A DNA stretch of 64,000 nt. It comes from Alphaproteobacteria bacterium (lineage in GTDB: Bacteria; Pseudomonadota; Alphaproteobacteria; RF32; CAG-239). This document shows, piece after piece, positions 53,907 to 63,239 of this stretch. The stretch's first letter is position 1, and each line of letters starts with the position of its first letter. Position numbers and translations under genes: made by a program. A model generated the notes under the pieces. It was not told the DNA's origin and made no database searches. It saw nothing but the letters and a program-made list of their open reading frames with translations. The stretch covers positions 186,001 through 250,000 of the forward strand of contig SUUY01000002.1 of assembly GCA_015062285.1 (NCBI GenBank), in the 5' to 3' direction.

Positions 53907-55163
53907 TTATTTGCGGTTTTCCTTTGCTATTAATTTAATCCATGAAGAAATTTTTTCATTATCAATTTTAGTAGTAACTTCATCTAAGTATGCATCAATT
54001 AAAATTTGTTTGGCTTCTTCTAAACCAATACCTCTTGATCGCATATAAAACAATTGGTTTTCATCAAGTTCTCCACTTGCAGCACCATGAGAACATTTAA
54101 CGTCATCAGCAAAAATCTCTAATTCAGGCTTAACATCTACTTCTGCATCATCACTCAACAACAATGCTTTATGAAGTTGATTTCCCTCGGTTTTAATGGC
54201 GTCTTTGGCGATATGAATTTTTCCTTGAAACACTCCTTTAGCATTACCGCCGACAACACCTTTAATCAACTGGTGAGAGTATGTGTATGGAGACAAATGT
54301 TCAATATCGGTTGTGGTATCAAGAGTTGCCCAACCATTCATTATGTAAGTCGCATTGACTTCTGCTGTTGCTCCTTCTTCTTTAAGTTTGACAAATGTTT
54401 CATTACGCCCGATATTTGCCCCTTTTTGTAGACAAAAACTTTTGTATAGCGAATCTTTTTTTGCCGATACCAAATTAAGAGCAATGTGATCGGCCTTAAA
54501 TGCTTCATCTTGTACTTTATTGTGATAAAAACGAGAATTTGGGGACAGATATATTTCATTTACAACATTGGTAAAATACCTTGATTTGAGATCTCCGTCA
54601 TAAATATAATACTCAACTAATGTAGCCTCTGCTCCCGTTTCCAGCACTATGATATTATGCAAATTAAATAATAGATTTTCTTGTTCTGAGTTAGTGTGAT
54701 TTATAATCACCAGTGGCTTTTTCAGTTCTACATTTTTTTCAATATGAATATATACGCCTTCTTGCAAATAAGCCTGATTTAAAGCTGCAAACGGATATTT
54801 TGCAAGGTCTACCAATCCACAAAAATACTTATGAGTTTGTGGTTGAAACATTGCGGCTTCAATTAACGGAATAACCTCAACGCCTTGAGGAAGTTCGCTT
54901 TCATCGGGACAGAACCAACCGTTTTCGAAACAAATACGATAACAGTCAAAAGGAATTTCGGCTGATTTAGGACAGGCAGAAAAATGTTGCTTTATAACAT
55001 AGTCATCAGCATTTAATTCCCTTGGTTTGGTATATTTCCAAGCTTCTACTTTGGCTGTTGGCACTCCGTTTTGTAAAAAGGTATCTTTTCCGGCCTTACG
55101 TAATGATGAAAGCCATGGAGATTCCATACCTAATAATGTAACATTTTGCAAAAGACCAGCCAT
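53907..55163 (-). CDS. sufD: SUF scaffold subunit SufD
   Basis: SufD with SufB and SufC forms the scaffold on which iron-sulfur clusters are built. The 418-residue product has an N-terminal helical region (KAGKDTFLQNGVPTAKVEAW, KYTKPRELN) and a beta-helix core with GVFQGKIHIAKDAIKTEGNQ, CSHGAASGELDENQLFYMRS and the RGIGLEEAKQILI end. It lies one base after sufC. sufB is not in this series but at 61789 on the other strand. Confidence 0.95.
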   Translation of the reverse strand: MAGLLQNVTLLGMESPWLSSLRKAGKDTFLQNGVPTAKVEAWKYTKPRELNADDYVIKQHFSACPKSAEIPFDCYRICFENGWFCPDESELPQGVEVIPLIEAAMFQPQTHKYFCGLVDLAKYPFAALNQAYLQEGVYIHIEKNVELKKPLVIINHTNSEQENLLFNLHNIIVLETGAEATLVEYYIYDGDLKSRYFTNVVNEIYLSPNSRFYHNKVQDEAFKADHIALNLVSAKKDSLYKSFCLQKGANIGRNETFVKLKEEGATAEVNATYIMNGWATLDTTTDIEHLSPYTYSHQLIKGVVGGNAKGVFQGKIHIAKDAIKTEGNQLHKALLLSDDAEVDVKPELEIFADDVKCSHGAASGELDENQLFYMRSRGIGLEEAKQILIDAYLDEVTTKIDNEKISSWIKLIAKENRK

Positions 55164-55164
55164 T

Positions 55165-55923
55165 TTACTTTTCTTTCACAAATTCGGCATAGCCCTTTTC
55201 TTCTAGTTCCAGAGCTAGTGTTTTGTCTCCTGATTTGACTATGCGTCCGTCGGCATATACATGCACAAAATCAGGAACAACATAATTAAGCAAACGTTGA
55301 TAGTGAGTAATCACGAGCATAGATCTCTTTCCATCTCTGAGAGCGTTTACGCCGTCTGAAACAACACGCAAAGCATCAATATCCAAACCGGAATCTGCCT
55401 CATCTAAAATAGCAAATGCAGGCTTAAGAATCGACATTTGTAAGGTTTCTAAACGTTTTTTCTCACCACCTGAGAAACCAACATTCAACGGTCTTTTTAT
55501 CATATCGGCATCTATACCAAGTTTGCGCCCCTCTTCACGTACCATCTTGATAAACTCCATGGTATCAAGCTCAGAAAGATTTTGGTGTTTTCGTATAGCG
55601 TTGACCGCATGTTTTAAGAATGTTGAAGTGGGAACACCGGGAATTTCTACCGGATACTGCATAGCCAAAAATATTCCTTCTCTGGCTCTTTCTTCCGGAT
55701 CTAAAGCCAATAGATCTTTACCCTTAAACTTAATTGAACCGGAAGTTACTTCATAACCTTCCTTTCCACACAAAACATTAGACAACGTTGATTTTCCGGC
55801 TCCATTTGGTCCCATAAGTGCATGTACTTCACCTTCATTTATTACCAAATTAAAACCTTTGATAATTTCTTTGTCTTGTACTCTTGCGTGTAAGTCTTCA
55901 ATTTCCAGCAGTGGAGTTGTCAT
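55165..55923 (-). CDS. sufC: SUF ATPase subunit SufC
   Basis: SufC is the ABC-type ATPase of the SufBCD complex. The 252-residue product has the P-loop ALMGPNGAGKSTLSNVLCGK, the Q-loop region AMQYPVEIPGVP, the signature GFSGGEKKRLETLQM and Walker B FAILDEADSGLDIDALRVV. Its start overlaps the preceding flavin-reductase-like gene by 26 bases, so sufC translation is probably coupled to that gene. Confidence 0.97.
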   Translation of the reverse strand: MTTPLLEIEDLHARVQDKEIIKGFNLVINEGEVHALMGPNGAGKSTLSNVLCGKEGYEVTSGSIKFKGKDLLALDPEERAREGIFLAMQYPVEIPGVPTSTFLKHAVNAIRKHQNLSELDTMEFIKMVREEGRKLGIDADMIKRPLNVGFSGGEKKRLETLQMSILKPAFAILDEADSGLDIDALRVVSDGVNALRDGKRSMLVITHYQRLLNYVVPDFVHVYADGRIVKSGDKTLALELEEKGYAEFVKEK

Positions 55924-56659
55924 TCTTTCCTCTTCTATTTTTTATCGGCTTAAATTTTGTTTTGGGATTACCTTGTTTTTTAGGCTTATGTTTATGGCGT
56001 GATGCACCGGCTTTAATTTTAGCGGTCCCTTCTTTGATCTTATTTTCAATCTTGAGTAACTCCATAAACTTAGACTTGCGAGGTTTAGTCTTATTTTCTT
56101 TGGTCTTATCTACCGAAAAACCAAAGCCACCTAAATCCCGTCCCATGGTATAATATCTTCCGTGAGCAAAAACTAGCAAACCGGCTTTTTCCAATGCCAA
56201 GCGATTGTCCTCTTCCAAATATTTGTCATCTATATTTACATTCACAATTTCTGCCATGAACATTTCGTGAGTTCCTAGCGGACGAGATGCTATTACCCTG
56301 CACTCCAAACAAACAGGCGATTTTTTTAGCATTGGAGCCTTAACCTTAGAGCATGGTTCAATTTCCAAACCCATTTCTTTAAACTTATCAGTATTTTTAC
56401 CTGATCGCACACCGCAGAAATCGCAAGCCTTCGCTAATTCTAATGTTGTAATATTAATCACAAATTCTTGATTTGCTTTTATTAAGCCATATGAATAGCG
56501 GCTTGGACGAACTGATATGTAAGTCATGGGTGGTTCAGAATTAACAATTCCGGTCCACGCAATAGTCAAAACATTTGGTTTTTCCATGGTGCCGCAGGTT
56601 ACCATAACAGGCGGCAACGGAAATAACATTGTTCCAGGTTTCCATGAAATTTTGCTCAT
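55898..56659 (-). CDS. Flavin-reductase-like split-barrel protein with basic tail
   Basis: The 253-residue product has a flavin-binding split-barrel domain (residues ~1-180) with FPLPPVMVTCG, VLTIAWTGIVNSEPPMTYIS and PSRYSYGLIKANQEFVINIT, as in flavoredoxin-type and flavin-reductase-like proteins. The last ~65 residues are a highly basic, Lys/Arg-rich tail (for example KPKKQGNPKTKFKPIKNRR), which is not typical and may bind nucleic acid or membranes. It has five cysteines, among them CDFCGVRSG and CLEC. It lies between secF and sufC. A redox role in iron-sulfur assembly is a position-based guess. Confidence 0.8.
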   Translation of the reverse strand: MSKISWKPGTMLFPLPPVMVTCGTMEKPNVLTIAWTGIVNSEPPMTYISVRPSRYSYGLIKANQEFVINITTLELAKACDFCGVRSGKNTDKFKEMGLEIEPCSKVKAPMLKKSPVCLECRVIASRPLGTHEMFMAEIVNVNIDDKYLEEDNRLALEKAGLLVFAHGRYYTMGRDLGGFGFSVDKTKENKTKPRKSKFMELLKIENKIKEGTAKIKAGASRHKHKPKKQGNPKTKFKPIKNRRGKNDNSTAGN

Positions 56660-56667
56660 ATTATTTC

Positions 56668-57606
56668 CTATTCAACGTTTCCAAAGGGATTTAAGGCCTT
56701 TTCATCTTGGGATGCGCGCAAATCAAACAAATTCAAAAATACAGCAGAAACATATATAGAAGAATATGTACCGACAATTATTCCCCAAAAGATCGTAAAA
56801 GAAAAACTACGCAATGTGTCACCACCAAAAACTAGCAAGGCTAAGGAGGCAAATAAAGTTGTAAATCCGGTTAAGATTGTACGAGAAAAAATATCGTTTA
56901 TACTTTTATTCAACAAATCATATTGCGGCATTTTCTTATACTTGCGTAAATTCTCTCTAATGCGATCATAAGTAACAACTGTATCATTAACCGAATATCC
57001 GGCCAAAGTCAAAATAGCGGCAATCGTAGTTAAGCTAAAATCGAATCCTAAAACCGATAACAAGCCAATAGTAACAATTAAATCATGAAACAAACCGATT
57101 AAAGCACCGACAGCAAACTGCCATTCAAATCGAAACCAAATGTATGCCGAAATTGCCAATACAGCAACTAAAGATGCTATAATGCCAGCCTTTTTAAGTT
57201 CATTTCCTACTTGAGGGCCAACAAGTTCCACACGACGATATTCATACGAATTGCCAAGCACAGATTTAATTTGATTTACTGCAGCCATCTGCTCTTTTTC
57301 GTTCAAGTTTTTAGCCTGAGCACGCAAAACAACTTCGTTGCCTTCTTCGCCAATACTTTGTAAATTTATTTCATCTAAATTTACATCACCAAGTTGTTTT
57401 CGCAAAGCTTCAACATCTATTTTATTTTCGCTTTTAAGCTCTATTAAAATACCACCGGAAAAGTCAATACCATAATTTAGCCCTTTAACAGCTAAGCTGG
57501 CGAAAGATGCCAAAACCATAACTATTGACAATGTGTAGGTAAACTTACGAGCTTTCATAAAGTCGATAGTTGTATCTTTGGTTACCCACTTAAAAATTTT
57601 CATCAT
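56668..57606 (-). CDS. secF: Protein translocase subunit SecF
   Basis: SecF works with SecD to drive protein export through SecYEG with the proton gradient. The 312-residue product has LNYGIDFSGGILIELK, the VGPQVGNELKKAGIIASLVA segment, about six membrane helices, TLAGYSVNDTVVTYDRIREN and TTLFASLALLVFGGDTLRSF. It lies 17 bases after secD. Confidence 0.97.
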   Translation of the reverse strand: MMKIFKWVTKDTTIDFMKARKFTYTLSIVMVLASFASLAVKGLNYGIDFSGGILIELKSENKIDVEALRKQLGDVNLDEINLQSIGEEGNEVVLRAQAKNLNEKEQMAAVNQIKSVLGNSYEYRRVELVGPQVGNELKKAGIIASLVAVLAISAYIWFRFEWQFAVGALIGLFHDLIVTIGLLSVLGFDFSLTTIAAILTLAGYSVNDTVVTYDRIRENLRKYKKMPQYDLLNKSINDIFSRTILTGFTTLFASLALLVFGGDTLRSFSFTIFWGIIVGTYSSIYVSAVFLNLFDLRASQDEKALNPFGNVE

Positions 57607-57623
57607 ATCAAAAATTCCTTATC

Positions 57624-59168
57624 TTAAATTGGTAATTTAGTTGGCTTATATTTGTTGAGCCATGCGGTAATAATGAGTCTGGTAACGGTTACAGAGGTAA
57701 ACATTGATGTAGCAATACCTACCGCCAATGTTACGGCAAAACCTCTAACCGGACCGGTACCAAAATAGAACAAAACGAATGCGGCAACCAAAGTTGTAAG
57801 ATTAGAATCAACAATGGTTGTCCAGGCCTCGGTAAAACCGGCATCAGCGGCATCACGTGTTGAACGACCATTTTTAACTTCTTCTCTCATACGTTCAAAA
57901 ATAAGCACATTAGCATCAACCGCCATGCCAATTGTAAGAATAACACCTGCAATACCTGGCAATGTTAAAGTTGCTCCCATAAAGCTTAATACACCGAGCA
58001 TCAGAAACAGATTCATAAACACAGTTACGGCAGTAAACACGCCAAATAAGCCATAAGCCGCAACAATAAACAGAACAACCGCAATTAAACCGATTATTGA
58101 GGCTACAACACCTTGACGAATAGAATCAGCCCCAAGACCGGCACCAACCGTACGTTCTTCCAGAACTTCCAATGGAGCCGGCAAAGCACCGGAACGCAAA
58201 AGAAGAGCCAAATCGTTAGCTGATTTAACAGTGAAGTTGCCGGTAATAACACCGCTACCGCCCATAATAGCACTTTGGATTGTGGGAGCTGAAATTACTT
58301 CATTATCTAAAACGATAGCCAAACGCTCGCCAATATTGTCTCTGGTAGCTTCACCAAATTTTTTACCGCCCAAAGAGTTGAACTTAAAGCTCACAACCGC
58401 TTGACCTTCTTGGAATGATGGCTGAGCATCTACCAAATTTTCGCCACTCACAACAGGTTTACGACTAATAACATAGGTTTCTCCCATACTTCCTTGCACC
58501 AAACGAGAGGTTGCAGAAAGCTTACCACGGCGAGCATCTGCTGCAGTAGAGCGAGAATCGACCAAATGGAATGCCATTTTTGCGGTTTTACCCAGCAAAG
58601 TTTTTACATATTCCGGATTTTGCAAACCGGGAAGTTGAACAACTATACGATCAGCACCTTGACTTTGGATCACTGGTTCTTTTGTTCCGAGCTCATCAAT
58701 ACGACGACGTACAATTTCAATCGACTGATCAACAACTCGCATTTTTAATTTAGCAAGCTCCACATCGGAATATTTAATTTCTAATGAACCATCCAAATCT
58801 TCAACAACTTCTATACCGGTATCAATCCCTCTAAATAAGCTGGCCGCCTTGTTGCGAGAAGTTATATTCTCTATTTTAACTTTAACAGAAGCTTCACCCA
58901 AACTCAAATTCTTATAGCGAATACGATTTTCACGCAGAAGTTGACGCGCCGAATCCTCTATAGAAGACATGCGTTCTTTAATAACCTCGTCAAGCTTAAC
59001 TTCAAGCAACAGATTTGATCCTCCTTGTAAGTCAAGCCCCAAATTGACAGGCTGCCACCAAGAAGGCAAAGCATCTTTATTGCTGACGATATTGGGAATG
59101 GCAAAAAATATGCCGAGAGCACATATTGCAACAATAATCATAACACGAGATCTGGATAGTTTATACAT
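57624..59168 (-). CDS. secD: Protein translocase subunit SecD
   Basis: The 514-residue product has an N-terminal membrane helix, LGLDLQGGSNLLLEV, the periplasmic P1 region with VVQLPGLQNPEYVKTLLGKT, and C-terminal membrane helices with TVGAGLGADSIRQG, GMAVDANVLIFERMREE and FVLFYFGTGPVRGFAVTL. It lies between yajC and secF, the standard order. Confidence 0.97.
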   Translation of the reverse strand: MYKLSRSRVMIIVAICALGIFFAIPNIVSNKDALPSWWQPVNLGLDLQGGSNLLLEVKLDEVIKERMSSIEDSARQLLRENRIRYKNLSLGEASVKVKIENITSRNKAASLFRGIDTGIEVVEDLDGSLEIKYSDVELAKLKMRVVDQSIEIVRRRIDELGTKEPVIQSQGADRIVVQLPGLQNPEYVKTLLGKTAKMAFHLVDSRSTAADARRGKLSATSRLVQGSMGETYVISRKPVVSGENLVDAQPSFQEGQAVVSFKFNSLGGKKFGEATRDNIGERLAIVLDNEVISAPTIQSAIMGGSGVITGNFTVKSANDLALLLRSGALPAPLEVLEERTVGAGLGADSIRQGVVASIIGLIAVVLFIVAAYGLFGVFTAVTVFMNLFLMLGVLSFMGATLTLPGIAGVILTIGMAVDANVLIFERMREEVKNGRSTRDAADAGFTEAWTTIVDSNLTTLVAAFVLFYFGTGPVRGFAVTLAVGIATSMFTSVTVTRLIITAWLNKYKPTKLPI

Positions 59169-59186
59169 GATCAGATTGTCCTAATA

Positions 59187-59576
59187 TTATTTCTTTGTTT
59201 TTTTATTTGCATTTGCTGGCTTTTTAGCAACTGCTTTAGCTGTTTTCAACTGAGTTTTTACAGGTTTTACATCTTCAGCCACAACATCCCTTACTGTTGC
59301 ACGGTACACCTTAACCTCAACGCCGCTGGCAATTTCAACCAACAACTCAAACGGATCAGAAGCGTCAATAACTTTAGCAACAATTCCGCCTCCAGTTATG
59401 ATTTTATCGCCTTTTTTAATTGATTGGAGTAATTGTTCGTGTTGTTTCATTTTCTTTTGTTGCGGACGAATCAAAAAGATATAAAAAACAACCATAATCA
59501 AAATAAGTTGAACAACCATGCTTGTTCCTGAAGCAGTGGCAGCAGTTTCAGCAGCAAATGCCGGACTTATAAACAT
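59187..59576 (-). CDS. yajC: Preprotein translocase accessory subunit YajC
   Basis: YajC is a small membrane protein that associates with SecDF. The 129-residue product has one membrane segment followed by the signature FLIRPQQKKMKQHEQLLQSI, KKGDKIITGGGIVAKV and a VYRATVRDVV segment. The C-terminal tail is rich in Lys and Ala. It is the first gene of the long minus-strand series down to comF. Confidence 0.95.
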   Translation of the reverse strand: MFISPAFAAETAATASGTSMVVQLILIMVVFYIFLIRPQQKKMKQHEQLLQSIKKGDKIITGGGIVAKVIDASDPFELLVEIASGVEVKVYRATVRDVVAEDVKPVKTQLKTAKAVAKKPANANKKTKK

Positions 59577-59683
59577 TTTTTTCTCCTTAAAACATTAATT
59601 CACTTGCACTATAAAACAATTCTATTTGCTTATATAGGGTAAATTTTATTATTTCACAAGTTTTTTATAAAAAAAGAAAGATA

Positions 59684-60619
59684 TTAAGGCAGATAGCTCA
59701 GAGGATTAACCGCTTTTTTGCCGGCCCTAATCTCAAAATGCAGTTGCGGAGCACTAACTCCACCGCTACTGCCGACAGTTGCGATTTTCTCACCTCTGCG
59801 CACCTTTTGTCCTTTGCGCACGACCAAACGGTCATTGTGAGCATAGGCAGTAATCCAACCATCATTGTGCTTAATTAAGATCAAATTACCAAAACCTTTG
59901 AGCTCATTTCCGGCATATGCAACTGTTCCGGCATCTGCCGCTTTTACCGTAGTGCCGAGTGCAGCTTTAATGTTAATACCGTCATTGTTGCGCCCTTTAG
60001 CAATCACGCCATATTTAGATATTACTTTTCCTTGCACAGGCCAAGCAAACTTGGTTGTTCGCTTTTTTACCGGAGGCGTATATGATGATCTGCGAGCCGA
60101 TGTTTTTTTAGTTGTAGATTTTTGTGTTTTGGGTTGCCACTTAGATGTTGCTTTTGGAGTGTTAGCAACATAGTGTGTCGCTTGCGGACGACTGACCACA
60201 GCACCGGGGAGCAACAACTTCTGCCCAACTCGCAAAGAATAAGGAGAACGCAAATTATTAGTACGACTTAGAGAACTCATATCTACATTATAACGTTTAG
60301 AAATGCTATATAGCGTATCTCCTTTGCATACCTCATGATATTTAGCTTTTGGCATGCGAATTTTTTGCCCCACTTGCAGGGCATAAGGAGGCCGAAGGTT
60401 GTTTGCTTCAATAACTTCACGCAACGGAACATCATACCGACGTGCAATACTATACAAAGTATCACCTTTTTTTACTACAACCGACGAAGGGTTGCTTACT
60501 GACCCACCCCACCATGTGTTGAGACTGTAATTAAGCAAAGGTATTCTATTGGAAGCGCAGCCGGCAACCAATGAAACAAACAATAAACAAACAAATATTT
60601 TCATCTGTTTAAATATCAA
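59684..60619 (-). CDS. nlpD: NlpD-like lipoprotein with two LysM and a degenerate LytM domain
   Basis: NlpD activates the AmiC cell-wall amidase at division sites. The product (311 residues from TTG 60619, which has GGGA at a good distance; 306 from ATG 60604, which lacks a ribosome site) has a lipobox (VAGC), two LysM domains (residues ~48-92 and ~93-138, both with KGDTLYSI), a basic Ser/Thr/Lys linker and a C-terminal LytM/M23 domain. The zinc ligands are lost: the HxxxD pair reads NNDGINI and the final HLHFE reads QLHFE, as in NlpD-type activators, so it should activate rather than cut. It overlaps the end of the preceding gene by 11 bases. Confidence 0.88.
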   Translation of the reverse strand: MIFKQMKIFVCLLFVSLVAGCASNRIPLLNYSLNTWWGGSVSNPSSVVVKKGDTLYSIARRYDVPLREVIEANNLRPPYALQVGQKIRMPKAKYHEVCKGDTLYSISKRYNVDMSSLSRTNNLRSPYSLRVGQKLLLPGAVVSRPQATHYVANTPKATSKWQPKTQKSTTKKTSARRSSYTPPVKKRTTKFAWPVQGKVISKYGVIAKGRNNDGINIKAALGTTVKAADAGTVAYAGNELKGFGNLILIKHNDGWITAYAHNDRLVVRKGQKVRRGEKIATVGSSGGVSAPQLHFEIRAGKKAVNPLSYLP

Positions 60620-61664
60620 TTTCTTCCCTTTTGCTTTCTATTCTGGCTCCTCTTTCATCTGAGGACACAATTCCATATTCACGATGACGAAGAGCTGTGT
60701 TTATATGGCGACGAACTCTTGATAACATAGCATCGTATGTATCATTAAAGTTGCGACGATTGGTATATGTTACCACCATCATTTGCGCATTTGCTTCATC
60801 GACTCTCAAGCCTTTAATTGCCGGAACAGATGCTTCAAAAATCTTGAAAGCAAGCTCTTTTGCTTGTTGACGATTTGCCTCGTTTATAAACATAAAAAAT
60901 TTAGTTTTATCAACTCTGCCGATGCTCCCTTTTTCAGGCAAAAGAGAGAGACAAACTTCGCTTACGGCTTTTAGCATTTTATCGGCAGTTTCAAAATCTA
61001 TTCCTCTGCTGATAAATTCGTATACATCCTTTAGCTCAATAACAACACATGAAAATTCTCGATTATAGCGGCAAGCCAGCCTGAAATCATGTGCAAATTT
61101 ATGGAGTAAAGCACCTTCATTTAAGGTATTGGTAAAAATATCAGTTTTTTGAAATTGATTTAAGTTTTGTTTCCATGCGCTTGCTTCAGAAATATCCTTG
61201 CACAGAAAACTAATGCCTTCACACTCCAAAATTTCATTTAGAATCGGACGCTGGCGGCAAAGCATTTGTTTCTTTTGCCCATCTTTACCAACCAATATAA
61301 TTTGAGAATTTATAGTATTTTGATTTTTGCGCATACGATTAAGATCAGCAATCAAAGCTTCTTTTTGTGAAGAGCTATCTTCTACAATAGAGCCTAGCAC
61401 AGATCTATAATGAAGTTCATCTGCTTCAAAACCAAGAATTTTGGCACCAATCTCGTTGATGTAGGTGATGTTAAATTCACTATCAATTTTAAAATAAATA
61501 TCACCTTTATTCTCTTGCGGCGATGTTTCTTTGTCTTCTTGCTCTTTAAGCAATTCTTTCAAGCTATGCTTCGTACGATTTAGATTTTTATATAACAGAA
61601 GGCTCCAAACAGCCAAACCGATTAAAGCTACAATCAAAACCGAAAACACAATATAACAAGTCAT
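60609..61664 (-). CDS. Membrane PAS protein with degenerate GGDEF domain
   Basis: The 351-residue product has one N-terminal membrane helix, a short coiled stretch, a PAS domain (residues ~50-160, FNITYINEIGAKILGFEADE) and a C-terminal region resembling GGDEF diguanylate cyclases (FAHDFRLACRYNREFSCVVI and SIGRVDKTKFFMFI). The GGDEF catalytic motif reads DKTKF, so c-di-GMP synthesis is unlikely. It may sense a signal or bind nucleotide without catalysis. nlpD follows immediately on the same strand, so the two may act together in envelope or division control. Confidence 0.75.
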   Translation of the reverse strand: MTCYIVFSVLIVALIGLAVWSLLLYKNLNRTKHSLKELLKEQEDKETSPQENKGDIYFKIDSEFNITYINEIGAKILGFEADELHYRSVLGSIVEDSSSQKEALIADLNRMRKNQNTINSQIILVGKDGQKKQMLCRQRPILNEILECEGISFLCKDISEASAWKQNLNQFQKTDIFTNTLNEGALLHKFAHDFRLACRYNREFSCVVIELKDVYEFISRGIDFETADKMLKAVSEVCLSLLPEKGSIGRVDKTKFFMFINEANRQQAKELAFKIFEASVPAIKGLRVDEANAQMMVVTYTNRRNFNDTYDAMLSRVRRHINTALRHREYGIVSSDERGARIESKREEIDI

Positions 61665-61788
61665 GGTATTTCCTTTTTAAACACGTTGTTTTCAGAATAG
61701 GCTCGGAAAAGCTAAAATAAGGTTAAATAGAGGTTGCATTTTAGCAAAAAAAAATCTAGTTTGAATAAATAGCAAAAAAGAGAGAAAC

Positions 61789-63234
61789 ATGAGTAAAATA
61801 GAAAATATAGCAGACACATCGGGTGATAAATACAAATACGGTTTTGTGACAGATATCGAATCAGAAACCGCGCCCAAAGGACTTAATGAAGACATAATTC
61901 GCCTAATATCAGCAAAAAAAGGCGAACCTGAGTGGTTGCTGGAATTCAGACTTCATGCTTTTGAGTTTTGGAAAAACATGCAAGAGCCAACTTGGGCGAA
62001 ATTGGTATATGATAAAATTGATTATCAAGACCTCTATTACTACTCTGCTCCCAAACAAAAAGTTGCTCCTAAGAGTCTTGATGAGGTTGATCCCGAACTA
62101 TTAGAAACCTACGAAAAACTCGGAATCCCTTTAAAAGAACAAGAAGCCTTGGCCGGGGTGGTTGCTGTTGATGCTGTTTTTGACAGTGTATCTGTTGCTA
62201 CTACGTATCGGGCAAAGTTGGCAGAAAAAGGGGTCATCTTTTGCTCAATTTCCGAGGCGGTTAAAGAACACCCCGATTTGGTGAAAAAATATTTGGGCTC
62301 GGTTGTGCCTTATACCGATAACTTTTTTGCCTGCCTAAATTCTGCCGTATTTACCGACGGATCTTTTGTGTATATCCCCAAAGGGGTTAAGTGTCCGATG
62401 GAACTTTCAACATATTTTCGCATTAATGCCAAAAACACCGGACAATTTGAACGAACTTTGATTATTGCCGATGATGAAAGCTATGTTTCTTATTTGGAAG
62501 GTTGCACCGCACCGCAAAGAGACGAAAATCAACTTCATGCGGCTATTGTTGAAATTGTGGTTTTGAAAGATGCCGAAGTTAAATATTCAACAGTGCAAAA
62601 TTGGTACCCGGGAGACAAAGACGGCAAAGGCGGAGTGTATAATTTTGTGACCAAAAGAGCTGCTTGTCGTGGTGCCAATGCAAAAGTTTCGTGGACACAG
62701 GTAGAAACCGGATCAGCGGTTACGTGGAAGTATCCATCGTGCATTTTGCAAGGAGATAATTCCGTTGGTGAATTTTATTCGGTAGCAATTACCAACAACA
62801 AACAGCAAGCAGACACCGGAACAAAAATGATCCATATCGGCAAAAACACCTCTTCTAAAATCATTTCCAAAGGTATTTCTGCCGGATTTTCCAATCAGAC
62901 ATATCGTGGCTTGGTAAAGGTAAGCCCGCAGGCTGATAATGCAAGAAATTACTCTCAATGCGATAGCTTGCTTATTGGCTCAACTTGCGGATCACACACT
63001 ATTCCATATGTGGAGAATCGCAACAAATCGGCAAAGCTAGAGCACGAAGCAACAACTTCTAAAATTAGCGATGAACAGCTGTTTTATTGCCGGCAACGAG
63101 GCATTGGCGAAGAAGAGGCCGTCAGCCTGATTGTTAATGGCTTTTGCAAAGAAGTTATGCAACATTTGCCAATGGAATTTGCAATTGAGGCGGCAAAGCT
63201 CATCAACATATCGTTAGAAGGAAGTGTTGGCTAA
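61789..63234 (+). CDS. sufB: SUF scaffold subunit SufB, away from sufCDS
   Basis: SufB is the central scaffold subunit where iron-sulfur clusters form. The 481-residue product has [20 protein letters not shown], the [20 protein letters not shown] segment, [17 protein letters not shown], the beta-helix region [20 protein letters not shown] and [20 protein letters not shown], and the [13 protein letters not shown] end shared with SufD. GAGAGA precedes the start. It lies on the opposite strand, about 6 kb from sufC, so the SUF genes are split into two transcription units. Confidence 0.96.
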   Translation: MSKIENIADTSGDKYKYGFVTDIESETAPKGLNEDIIRLISAKKGEPEWLLEFRLHAFEFWKNMQEPTWAKLVYDKIDYQDLYYYSAPKQKVAPKSLDEVDPELLETYEKLGIPLKEQEALAGVVAVDAVFDSVSVATTYRAKLAEKGVIFCSISEAVKEHPDLVKKYLGSVVPYTDNFFACLNSAVFTDGSFVYIPKGVKCPMELSTYFRINAKNTGQFERTLIIADDESYVSYLEGCTAPQRDENQLHAAIVEIVVLKDAEVKYSTVQNWYPGDKDGKGGVYNFVTKRAACRGANAKVSWTQVETGSAVTWKYPSCILQGDNSVGEFYSVAITNNKQQADTGTKMIHIGKNTSSKIISKGISAGFSNQTYRGLVKVSPQADNARNYSQCDSLLIGSTCGSHTIPYVENRNKSAKLEHEATTSKISDEQLFYCRQRGIGEEEAVSLIVNGFCKEVMQHLPMEFAIEAAKLINISLEGSVG

Positions 63235-63239
63235 ACCGG

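Noticed and set aside
59684..60619. Active M23 endopeptidase
   Set aside because: Zinc ligands are missing, which fits NlpD-type activators.
60609..61664. Functional diguanylate cyclase
   Set aside because: The GGDEF motif is replaced by DKTKF.
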